From CAG-411 sp045124315 (GTDB lineage: Bacteria > Bacillota > Clostridia > Lachnospirales > Lachnospiraceae): DNA of 7,582 bases. The notes under the pieces are model-generated. The model was not told the DNA's origin and searched no databases. It was given only the letters and a program-made list of their open reading frames with translations. Made by a program: the position numbers and the translations under genes. Shown here piece after piece: positions 1 through 4,951 of this stretch. The stretch lies in NCBI GenBank assembly GCA_045124315.1, contig JBGVLO010000188.1:1-7582 (forward strand), given 5' to 3'. Numbering within the stretch: the stretch's first letter is position 1; each line of letters opens with the position of its first letter.

Positions 1-957
1 TTTGAAGAGCTTTTTCAGGGAACCAAGGCAATTCCGTGGGAGAAAATTATCCCGATAGACGGCAAGTTCTGGGTTACGAAGGCAAACTCTGTAAAGAGTA
101 AGTTATTCAGCCCGTCGGATATCCAGTCTATTATGAAAAAAGCAATGGTAGAGCGGATGAAACAGAAATATAAAAAGGATTGGTTTTCAGAGGATGGATC
201 GGATTTTCCTATTCGAGTGACATTCATGAAAGATGAAGTTACCATAGGGTTGGATACATCAGGTGCTTCTCTTCATAAAAGAGGATACCGTTTAAAGACC
301 AGTAAGGCTCCAATTACGGAAACCTTGGCTGCAGCCTTAATTATGCTGACACCTTGGAATAAGGATCGAATTTTGGTGGATCCATTTTGTGGGAGTGGAA
401 CAATTCCTATTGAGGCTGCTATGATCGGAGCTAATATTGCACCAGGAATGAACCGTTCCTTTACCGCAGAGGATTGGACCCATCTGATTCCTAAGAAGTG
501 CTGGTATGAGGCCATTGAAGAGGCAAACAGCCAGATTAGAGAGGATGTAGAATTGAACATTCAGGGATATGATCTGGATGGAGAGATTGTAAAAATTGCC
601 AGAGAAAATGCGCGCAATGCCGGAGTGGAGGAATATATCCATTTTCAGCAAAGACCGATGCAGGAGCTTCGTCATCCAAAGAAATATGGATTTATTATTA
701 CCAATCCACCATATGGAGAACGATTGGAAGAAAAAGAAGATATGCCGGAATTGTATCGTCAGATTGGAGAAACTTTTGGGGCATTAGATTCTTGGTCCTA
801 TTTCCTGATTACCGGTTATGAAGATGCACAGAAGTATATTGGAAAGAAGGCAACCAAAAATAGAAAGATATACAATGGTATGATGAAGACTTATTTCTAT
901 CAGTATATGGGGCCAAAGCCACCAAAGAGAAAAGATATAGAAAAGAGAGAAGACTAA
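1..957 (+). CDS. THUMP-domain class I SAM-dependent rRNA methyltransferase, 5'-truncated by the window edge
   Basis: The reading frame is open from base 1, so the start lies upstream; 318 residues are visible. The family (B. subtilis YpsC, methyltransferase part of E. coli RlmL) is usually about 375-385 residues, so roughly 60 are missing. The visible N-terminus (FEELFQGTKAIPWEKIIP) looks like the end of a THUMP RNA-binding domain. A Rossmann-fold methyltransferase domain follows, with the SAM-binding motif DPFCGSGT at visible residues 127-134 and the catalytic NPPYGERL motif starting at residue 235. NPPY is typical of N-methyltransferases acting on exocyclic amines, here probably N2 of a guanine in 23S rRNA. 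The exact target base is inferred from family only. The tail is lysine-rich (KPPKRKDIEKRED). The stop codon lies 1 nt before the GTG start of the amidase gene, so the two are probably co-transcribed and translationally coupled. Confidence 0.93.
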   Translation, partial: FEELFQGTKAIPWEKIIPIDGKFWVTKANSVKSKLFSPSDIQSIMKKAMVERMKQKYKKDWFSEDGSDFPIRVTFMKDEVTIGLDTSGASLHKRGYRLKTSKAPITETLAAALIMLTPWNKDRILVDPFCGSGTIPIEAAMIGANIAPGMNRSFTAEDWTHLIPKKCWYEAIEEANSQIREDVELNIQGYDLDGEIVKIARENARNAGVEEYIHFQQRPMQELRHPKKYGFIITNPPYGERLEEKEDMPELYRQIGETFGALDSWSYFLITGYEDAQKYIGKKATKNRKIYNGMMKTYFYQYMGPKPPKRKDIEKRED

Positions 958-958
958 G

Positions 959-2080
959 GTGGAACATCAGTTATTACGCATGGTATTAAAAAGAGTAGGT
1001 CTGGTATTTTGCCTCATATGTCTGGTTGTAATTTATAGCACATATACTGACTGGGAAAAACAGGAAGTACTGAGTATGGAGAATACGGTCGCTTCACAGA
1101 TTGTAAAGAAAGAGAAAAATGTGGACCTACAGATTCTTGGAAATGAGCAGGAAAATCAGAAGAAGGAAGTAAGAAAAATGCTGGGCGATCGGTATATTGC
1201 CATAAAGAAAAATCATGCAGGAGCATTGCCAGTTCAGGTGGAGGATCTTTATTGTGAAAAGGCAGTGAAGCTGACGATTCAAAATATGCAAGGAGAGACT
1301 ATAGATACAGAGGCAATACAGTTATATGTAAACCATAAAAAAGTAAAAAATACTGAAAAAGAGGCAAAACAGCTGATAGACAATAGTAAGCTTTCTTACA
1401 AACAGATGGCAGATGGAAGTCTGGAGCTTTGTATGTTTCTTCCTATATCCCAGGTTTTTGGGTATGTTTTGTATGAGGATAATGAAAATATTTACTTAGA
1501 TTGCAAAAGGCCAAAAGATGTATATGAGCATATTTTGGTGTTGGACCCTGGTCATGGGGGAACCGATACAGGAAGTGATGCTTGCGTGGGAAACTGGGAA
1601 GAAAAAGACTACAATTTAGATTTTGTGTTGCGTTTGGAAAAACAAATACAATGGGATGGATGGAAAGTATATTGTACCAGAATGGATGACAGGCAGGTTT
1701 CATTAAGTGATCGTGTGAATTTTGCTAATGAAGTGGAGGCGGATTATTTTGTAAGCATCCACTGTAATAGTACCGATGAAATTGAAGGAACCGGATTGGA
1801 GGCTCTGTACAAAAGCAATACATACAAAGCAGAATCTAAGGATTTGGCAGCAGAGTGTATGAAAGAGTTATCCATGGCTACAGGATTAAAAAACAGGGAT
1901 CTGCTGGATGGACAGGAAATTTATATTATCCGAAAGGCCAATATGCCTACTGTGTTGTTGGAAATGGGGTTCTTGACAGATCCTAAGGATGCTGCCTATC
2001 TATCCAAATCGGAGAATCGAGAGAAAATGATGAAAACGCTCAGTAATGCACTAAAAAGCAAATTCACTAAGAAAGGTTAA
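959..2080 (+). CDS. N-acetylmuramoyl-L-alanine amidase (Amidase_3), membrane-anchored
   Basis: This 373-residue protein should cut the amide bond between N-acetylmuramic acid and L-alanine of the peptide stem, outside the membrane. A hydrophobic segment at residues 13-28 (VGLVFCLICLVVIYST) is a signal anchor or uncleaved signal peptide. A linker and a poorly conserved region with charged stretches run to about residue 190. The catalytic domain spans about 191-370: DPGHGG with zinc ligand His199, EEKDYN with Glu215, SIHCN with His268, and VLLEMGFLTD with catalytic Glu335. All expected zinc and catalytic residues are present. The GTG start at 959 is preferred because it covers the anchor and follows a purine-rich AGAGAGAAG at a fair distance. 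An ATG at 980 is possible but has no ribosome binding site at normal spacing. It resembles CwlD-type amidases, but no sporulation context is visible. The 86-nt gap to rdgB shows no clear terminator. Confidence 0.93.
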   Translation: MEHQLLRMVLKRVGLVFCLICLVVIYSTYTDWEKQEVLSMENTVASQIVKKEKNVDLQILGNEQENQKKEVRKMLGDRYIAIKKNHAGALPVQVEDLYCEKAVKLTIQNMQGETIDTEAIQLYVNHKKVKNTEKEAKQLIDNSKLSYKQMADGSLELCMFLPISQVFGYVLYEDNENIYLDCKRPKDVYEHILVLDPGHGGTDTGSDACVGNWEEKDYNLDFVLRLEKQIQWDGWKVYCTRMDDRQVSLSDRVNFANEVEADYFVSIHCNSTDEIEGTGLEALYKSNTYKAESKDLAAECMKELSMATGLKNRDLLDGQEIYIIRKANMPTVLLEMGFLTDPKDAAYLSKSENREKMMKTLSNALKSKFTKKG

Positions 2081-2166
2081 CTAGTTACAACTTGTATCAA
2101 ACAATCCGTGGGTGTCATGATATTTTAACGGTGTACTAAGCTGATAGTGAAGAAAGGAAAAGGAAT

Positions 2167-2781
2167 ATGAAAATCGTTTTTGCCACAGGAAATCAAGGAA
2201 AAATGAAAGAAATACGCATGATCATGGAAGAGTTAGGAATGGAGATTCTATCCATGAAGGAAGCAGGAATAAATATTGACATTGAAGAGAATGGAACCAC
2301 ATTTGAGGAAAACGCATTTATTAAAGCTAGATCCATTGCGGAGGAATTAAAGAAAAATGGAGAAAAGGACGCCATTGTGTTAGCAGATGATTCTGGGCTG
2401 GAAGTGGATGCTATGGATAAGGCACCTGGGGTTCAGTCTGCAAGATATATGGGCGAGGATACCTCCTATGACATCAAGAATCAGCATATTTTGGATTTAT
2501 TGGAAAATGTGACAGGGAATGAGAGAAGTGCGCGTTTTGTCTGCTCTATTGCAGCTGTATTTCCAAATGGAGAGGAAACTGTGGTACGGGAGACTATTGA
2601 GGGAAGAATTGCAGATCAGATCAGCGGAGAAAATGGATTTGGGTATGATCCAATTTTTTATGTTCCTGAATTTGGTTGTACAACGGCAGAATTGACGTTA
2701 GAGCAGAAGAATAAGATCAGTCATAGAGGAAAAGCGTTACAGAAGACAAAAGAGGCCATACAGGCTTATCGTAATAAGTAA
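2167..2781 (+). CDS. rdgB: XTP/dITP diphosphatase (RdgB/HAM1 family)
   Basis: This cytoplasmic enzyme hydrolyses non-canonical purine nucleoside triphosphates (dITP, XTP, ITP) to the monophosphate and pyrophosphate, keeping them out of DNA and RNA. Its 204 residues match the family length. Visible signatures are the N-terminal ATGNQGKMKEI (family TGNxxK), GTTFEENAFIKA at about 43-54, the metal-binding ADDSGLEVDA at 73-82, GFGYDPIF at 157-164 and SHRGKAL at 185-191. Purine-rich AAGGA and AGGA motifs lie just before the ATG at 2167. The pairing with a YfcE-type phosphoesterase 44 nt downstream is common in Clostridia and supports an operon. Confidence 0.97.
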   Translation: MKIVFATGNQGKMKEIRMIMEELGMEILSMKEAGINIDIEENGTTFEENAFIKARSIAEELKKNGEKDAIVLADDSGLEVDAMDKAPGVQSARYMGEDTSYDIKNQHILDLLENVTGNERSARFVCSIAAVFPNGEETVVRETIEGRIADQISGENGFGYDPIFYVPEFGCTTAELTLEQKNKISHRGKALQKTKEAIQAYRNK

Positions 2782-2788
2782 GACAAGC

Positions 2789-2805
2789 TTTCGGATACGC
2801 CGAAA
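2789..2805 (+). other. Small hairpin between rdgB and the phosphoesterase gene
   Basis: TTTCGG (2789-2794) pairs with CCGAAA (2800-2805) across a 5-nt loop. No T-run follows, and the AGGAGA ribosome binding site of the next gene starts 9 nt later. It is therefore more likely an mRNA stability or processing element, or chance, than a terminator. Confidence 0.4.
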
Positions 2806-2825
2806 AAGAAAGGCAGGAGATACGA

Positions 2826-3314
2826 ATGAGAGTATTGGTAGTAAGTGATACTCATGGTAGTAATGTGCATTTAAACCGTGCCATGGAAGAAGTTGGAGAC
2901 TTTGATTTTTTTATGCATTTGGGAGATCTGGAAGGATCTGAGCATTTTATAGAGACTTTTGTGGATTGTCCATATGCCATTATATCTGGGAACAATGATT
3001 ATTTTACGGATATAGACAGAGAGAGAGAATTCGAGCTGGAGGGACATCAGATTTTTATGACTCATGGCAATCGTTACAATATTTACGATGGAGTAGATTG
3101 TCTTAGAGAAGAAGGAATGAAGCGAAATGCGGATATTGTGTTATTTGGCCATACCCATTGTCCATATGTGGAGCAGGAGGATGGAATGGTGCTGTTGAAT
3201 CCGGGAAGCATCAGCCGACCAAGGCAGCAGGGAAGAGTGCCTACCTATGCCATCATGGATCTGTTGGATGATGGTTCGGTGGAGATTGAAATTTGTCATG
3301 TAAATATTGCGTAG
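2826..3314 (+). CDS. yfcE: YfcE/MJ0936-type metallophosphoesterase
   Basis: This 162-residue calcineurin-like phosphodiesterase is of normal length for the short YfcE/YsnB/MJ0936 family. Metal-binding motifs appear in order: SDTHG with Asp8 and His10, LGD with Asp34, GNND at 55-58, MTHG with His80, and GHTH at 108-111. NPGS at 125-128 is also typical. The family hydrolyses phosphodiester test substrates with Mn2+; the natural substrate is not established. The ATG at 2826 has a good AGGAGA ribosome binding site at 2815-2820 with 5-nt spacing. It lies 44 nt downstream of rdgB and is the last gene before a strong terminator, so it ends the operon. Confidence 0.95.
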   Translation: MRVLVVSDTHGSNVHLNRAMEEVGDFDFFMHLGDLEGSEHFIETFVDCPYAIISGNNDYFTDIDREREFELEGHQIFMTHGNRYNIYDGVDCLREEGMKRNADIVLFGHTHCPYVEQEDGMVLLNPGSISRPRQQGRVPTYAIMDLLDDGSVEIEICHVNIA

Positions 3315-3318
3315 AAAG

Positions 3319-3351
3319 AAAGCTATACAACTATGGGTTGTGTGGCTTTTT
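3319..3351 (+). terminator. Intrinsic terminator closing the methyltransferase-amidase-rdgB-yfcE run
   Basis: AAAGCTATACAAC (3319-3331) pairs with GTTGTGTGGCTTT (3337-3349), giving 13 bp with two G-U wobbles and the loop TATGG. The 3' arm runs into five T's (3347-3351). It begins 5 nt after the phosphoesterase stop codon. Confidence 0.92.
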
Positions 3352-3354
3352 ACT

Positions 3355-3417
3355 TACTATGAAACTTAGGGGGTACAAGCCCGTTTTTGGGCGCAGTAGT
3401 CCCTTAGTTGAATAGTA
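3355..3417. repeat. 63-nt near-perfect stem-loop with nested hairpin
   Basis: Pairing from outside in: TACTAT (3355-3360) with ATAGTA (3412-3417); a GA/GA internal loop (3361-3362 and 3410-3411); AACT with AGTT; a T/T mismatch; AGGG (3368-3371) with CCCT (3401-3404); an asymmetric internal loop; then GCCC (3379-3382) with GGGC (3389-3392) around GTTTTT. It starts just after the operon terminator. No T-run follows, so it is not a second standard terminator. Confidence 0.75.
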
Positions 3418-3453
3418 TGTCTTTGAGTGCCTTTTGCGAAAAGACGTCACCCG

Positions 3454-3513
3454 ATAGTAAACACGCCAGTTTCATTCATGGTGGAGCAGCAAGGCTGCAT
3501 GAGTGTTTACTAT
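3454..3513. repeat. Hairpin with perfect 11-bp arms
   Basis: ATAGTAAACAC (3454-3464) is the exact reverse complement of GTGTTTACTAT (3503-3513). Inside lies GCAGC-AAG-GCTGC (3486-3498), flanked by TCATG/CATGA. The outer arms end in the same ATAGTA/TACTAT seen in the 3355-3417 hairpin, and TTACTATGAAA occurs at both 3354-3364 and 3507-3517. An alternative partial pairing of TTTCAT (3470-3475) with ATGAAA (3512-3517) competes with the main stem. Confidence 0.75.
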
Positions 3514-3627
3514 GAAAGTGGTGTTTGTAGGTATGATTCGTGCAAGCTGGTGACGCGAAGCTAGTTCTTTAGGTCTTGTTAAGAGGTATATCTATTTGAT
3601 GATCTAATCGTAGAGACGGTAGCACTG

Positions 3628-3652
3628 TTTTTGGGCGGATTGCGAATTCGGG
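3628..3652 (+). repeat. Dispersed intergenic module, copy 1 (partner at 7428-7454)
   Basis: The core GGGCGGATTGCGAATTCGGG resembles the segment at 7428-7454 in the same orientation. By eye about 21 of the 25 bases match, with one 3-nt gap and one 1-nt gap. Both copies are intergenic and neither encodes a visible product. Confidence 0.55.
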
Positions 3653-3672
3653 TAGCTGTGTTAACAGCAGAC

Positions 3673-3740
3673 TTTCATGTATCATGATGCCTGTAAGCAG
3701 GTATGTCTGTTTTATAGGAAATTCGTCCTATAAATCGAAA
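3673..3740 (+). repeat. Dispersed intergenic repeat, copy B (inverted partner at 6121-6191)
   Basis: The first 47 nt (3673-3719) match the reverse complement of 6144-6191 at about 40 of 48 aligned columns, including TCATGATGCCT, AAGCAG and ATGTCTGTTTTATA. Similarity continues more weakly to CGAAA at 3736-3740. Within it ATGCCTG/CAGGTAT forms a hairpin with loop TAAG (3687-3704), and TTTATAGGA (3711-3719) pairs perfectly with TCCTATAAA (3726-3734) around AATTCG. Confidence 0.7.
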
Positions 3741-3893
3741 ATACTTTGCCAGAATGTACAACGTTTCAAAAGTTTGTGGAGAAAAAATTGTGATAGTAAG
3801 TTTGATTGGCATTGTTCGAGTGGGAGCAATTTATTAACAATATATTTTTTATTGGAGTTGTGCAACAGATATTAAAAAATATCTAATGGTACG

Positions 3894-4060
3894 AAAAAAA
3901 ACGAAAAAAATCAAAAAAAATTTTTTCGAAAAAAATCAAAAAAACGAATAAAAAATTATGAAAAAACGAAAATTTATCAAAAAAAATAATCGCTGAAACC
4001 CTTGTAAATAAAGGGTTTTAGAAAAAGATGAAAAAAAAACAAAAAAAATTCAAAAAAAGT
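3894..4060 (+). promoter_or_regulatory. Phased A-tract region, probable UP element and curved DNA of the tRNA operon
   Basis: This stretch is mostly A, in runs of 4-9. Runs are centred near 3897, 3907, 3916, 3932, 3941, 3952, 3963, 3970 and 3982, then 4024, 4035, 4044 and 4055, so most neighbours are 9-12 bp apart, close to one helical turn. The last run ends 3 bp before the -35 box at 4062. A-tracts directly upstream of -35 are typical UP elements that contact the RNA polymerase alpha C-terminal domain in stable-RNA promoters. Helical phasing predicts intrinsic bending. The function is inferred from sequence. Confidence 0.7.
3993..4021. repeat. 11-bp hairpin inside the A-rich region
   Basis: CTGAAACCCTT (3993-4003) pairs with AAGGGTTTTAG (4011-4021) around GTAAATA, with one G-U wobble. 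It splits the A-tract array in two. It could terminate transcripts entering from upstream (four T's sit in the 3' arm), or be a protein or recombinase site. No integrase gene is visible here. Confidence 0.55.
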
Positions 4061-4061
4061 G

Positions 4062-4090
4062 TTGACTTTGGTGTATATGTGGTATATAAT
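4062..4090 (+). promoter_or_regulatory. Strong sigma-A promoter of the tRNA operon
   Basis: The -35 box TTGACT (4062-4067) and the -10 box TATAAT (4085-4090) are separated by exactly 17 bp. Transcription should start near 4097. The first tRNA begins about 52 nt later, after a leader in which TTGCC and GGCAA can pair. This is the best promoter in the window and fits a highly expressed stable-RNA operon. Confidence 0.9.
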
Positions 4091-4148
4091 CATTCTTGCG
4101 TTGAGGCGTTGCCGAAAAGAAAGAAACAAAACATAGGCAAGGAATTAA

Positions 4149-4223
4149 CGGGGTGTGGCTCAGCTTGGCTAGAGCGCTTGATTTGGGATCAAGAGGTCGC
4201 AGGTTCGAATCCTGTCACCCCGA
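4149..4223 (+). tRNA. tRNA-Pro (anticodon TGG)
   Basis: The acceptor stem is CGGGGTG/CACCCCG with discriminator A. The anticodon stem CTTGA/TCAAG encloses loop TTTGGGA, giving anticodon TGG. T arm: GCAGG-TTCGAAT-CCTGT. It has 75 nt without CCA, which is not encoded (CTT follows). It is first in the seven-gene operon. Confidence 0.97.
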
Positions 4224-4261
4224 CTTAAAAGTTGGTAATCAGCTTTTATAAATATGGATAT

Positions 4262-4332
4262 GCGGGTGTAGTTCAATGGTAGAACACTAGCCTTCCAAGC
4301 TAGATACGTGGGTTCGATTCCCATCACCCGCT
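4262..4332 (+). tRNA. tRNA-Gly (anticodon TCC)
   Basis: The acceptor stem is GCGGGTG/CACCCGC with discriminator T, usual for glycine tRNA. The anticodon stem CTAGC/GCTAG encloses loop CTTCCAA (anticodon TCC). T arm: GTGGG-TTCGATT-CCCAT. CCA is not encoded. The spacer before it holds TAAAAG/CTTTTA pairing; the spacer after it holds two adjacent hairpins, CTGCT/AGCAG (4334-4348) and CATATC/GATATG (4352-4368), which may guide processing. Confidence 0.97.
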
Positions 4333-4371
4333 TCTGCTATGTCAGCAGTGTCATATCGGTAGGATATGCAT

Positions 4372-4445
4372 GTGTCAGTAGCTCAGTTGGATAGAGCACC
4401 GGCCTTCTAAGCCGGTTGTCGGGGGTTCGAATCCCTTCTGGCACA
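4372..4445 (+). tRNA. tRNA-Arg (anticodon TCT)
   Basis: The acceptor stem is GTGTCAG/CTGGCAC (one T-G pair) with discriminator A. The anticodon stem CCGGC/GCCGG encloses loop CTTCTAA (anticodon TCT), reading AGA/AGG codons. T arm: GGGGG-TTCGAAT-CCCTT. CCA is not encoded. Confidence 0.97.
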
Positions 4446-4473
4446 TTTCATCGGAGCTTTCGGTGGAGTGTAT

Positions 4474-4548
4474 GGTGGGTATAGCGCAGTTGGTTAGCGC
4501 GCCAGATTGTGGCTCTGGAGGCCATGGGTTCGAATCCCATTATCCACC
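4474..4548 (+). tRNA. tRNA-His (anticodon GTG)
   Basis: The acceptor stem is GTGGGTA/TATCCAC, with the histidine-specific extra G at position -1 (4474) opposite C73 (4548). The anticodon stem CCAGA/TCTGG encloses loop TTGTGGC (anticodon GTG). T arm: ATGGG-TTCGAAT-CCCAT. CCA is not encoded. Confidence 0.97.
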
Positions 4549-4565
4549 CTAGTTTATAACGATGT

Positions 4566-4637
4566 AGGACTATCGCCAAGCGGTAAGGCACAGGGTTTTG
4601 ATCCCTGCATTCGCTGGTTCGAATCCAGCTAGTCCTG
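4566..4637 (+). tRNA. tRNA-Gln (anticodon TTG)
   Basis: The acceptor stem is AGGACTA/TAGTCCT with discriminator G. The anticodon stem CAGGG/CCCTG encloses loop TTTTGAT (anticodon TTG). T arm: GCTGG-TTCGAAT-CCAGC. CCA is not encoded. Only 5 nt separate it from tRNA-Lys. Confidence 0.96.
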
Positions 4638-4642
4638 TTTAT

Positions 4643-4715
4643 GGGATATTAGCTCAGTCGGTAGAGCACTTGACTTTTAATCAAGTTGTCCGGGGTTCGA
4701 ATCCCCGATGTCTCA
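4643..4715 (+). tRNA. tRNA-Lys (anticodon TTT)
   Basis: The acceptor stem is GGGATAT/ATGTCTC (two G-T pairs) with discriminator A. The anticodon stem CTTGA/TCAAG encloses loop CTTTTAA (anticodon TTT). T arm: CGGGG-TTCGAAT-CCCCG. CCA is not encoded. The spacer to tRNA-Leu contains a hairpin, GAAATCG/CGGTTTC (4718-4738). Confidence 0.97.
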
Positions 4716-4743
4716 TTGAAATCGAATATCACGGTTTCGTTAT

Positions 4744-4823
4744 GCGGATGTGGCGGAATTGGCAGACGCGCTAGACTTAGGATCTAGTGGGAGACCGTGG
4801 GGGTTCAAGTCCCTTCATCCGCA
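4744..4823 (+). tRNA. tRNA-Leu (anticodon TAG)
   Basis: The acceptor stem is GCGGATG/CATCCGC with discriminator A. The anticodon stem CTAGA/TCTAG encloses loop CTTAGGA (anticodon TAG), reading CUA-family codons. The 11-nt variable arm (TGGGAGACCGT) marks a class II tRNA. T arm: GGGGG-TTCAAGT-CCCTT. CCA is not encoded. It is the last gene of the tRNA operon. Confidence 0.96.
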
Positions 4824-4829
4824 CTGTAT

Positions 4830-4861
4830 ACTCCAAGACATTATGGCTTTGGAGTTTTTTT
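4830..4861 (+). terminator. Intrinsic terminator of the tRNA operon
   Basis: ACTCCAA (4830-4836) pairs with TTGGAGT (4849-4855) and is followed directly by a seven-T run (4855-4861). It starts 6 nt after the tRNA-Leu gene. Confidence 0.9.
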
Positions 4862-4881
4862 GATTCACGCCAAAAAATTCA

Positions 4882-4909
4882 TTACAAACAGGTGAAAATA
4901 TGGTATGAT
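4882..4909 (+). promoter_or_regulatory. Possible promoter of the lipoprotein gene
   Basis: TTACAA (4882-4887), a 16-bp spacer and TATGAT (4904-4909) give a moderate sigma-A-type match between the tRNA terminator and the gene. Transcription would begin near 4916, which would leave the in-frame ATG at 4919 almost leaderless and favours the ATG at 4952. Confidence 0.4.
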
Positions 4910-4951
4910 AGGAATCGGATGGAGTTTACAGCGGAGGAAAGGATATTAGGT

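Larger units (their letters stand above)
3352..3892. other. Gene-free stretch with palindromic and dispersed repeat modules
   Basis: No reading frame here has a ribosome binding site or a recognisable product. The longest, 63 codons at 3684-3875, starts inside a repeat. The stretch contains two long hairpins (3355-3417, 3454-3513), a module also seen at about 7428-7454 (3628-3652), and a module with an inverted copy at 6121-6191 (3673-3740). It also holds a short hairpin, GCTGT/ACAGC, near 3654-3667, and a perfect 7-bp hairpin with loop AAAA at 3867-3884. I see no tmRNA, 6S, SRP or RNase P signature. It could be a patchwork of mobile palindromic repeats or contain an unrecognised structured RNA. 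Confidence 0.7.

Noticed and set aside
337..675. Minus-strand open frame within the methyltransferase gene
   Set aside because: It is a shadow of a well-supported gene, with no motif or ribosome binding site. The same applies to the other antisense frames in the window.
3684..3875. 63-codon open frame in the 3.7-kb spacer
   Set aside because: It has no ribosome binding site, starts inside the dispersed repeat, and the product looks like no known protein.
3894..3985. CRISPR-like array in the repeated A-runs
   Set aside because: There is no constant repeat and spacer pattern; it is simple A-tract sequence with CGAAA/TCAAA variants.
3352..4061. Possible known non-coding RNA (tmRNA, 6S, SRP RNA, RNase P) or riboswitch
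   Set aside because: None of the conserved cores I would expect is visible; hairpins alone do not identify a family.
4028..4228. 66-codon open frame starting in the A-rich block
   Set aside because: It runs through the tRNA promoter and the whole tRNA-Pro gene, and its lysine-rich start only reflects A-tracts.
4149..4823. tRNA operon as integration site of a mobile element
   Set aside because: No integrase gene and no partial tRNA copy serving as an attachment repeat is visible in the window.
4787..4951. Upstream extension of the lipoprotein gene into tRNA-Leu
   Set aside because: It would translate tRNA and terminator sequence and place 55 residues before the lipoprotein signal peptide.
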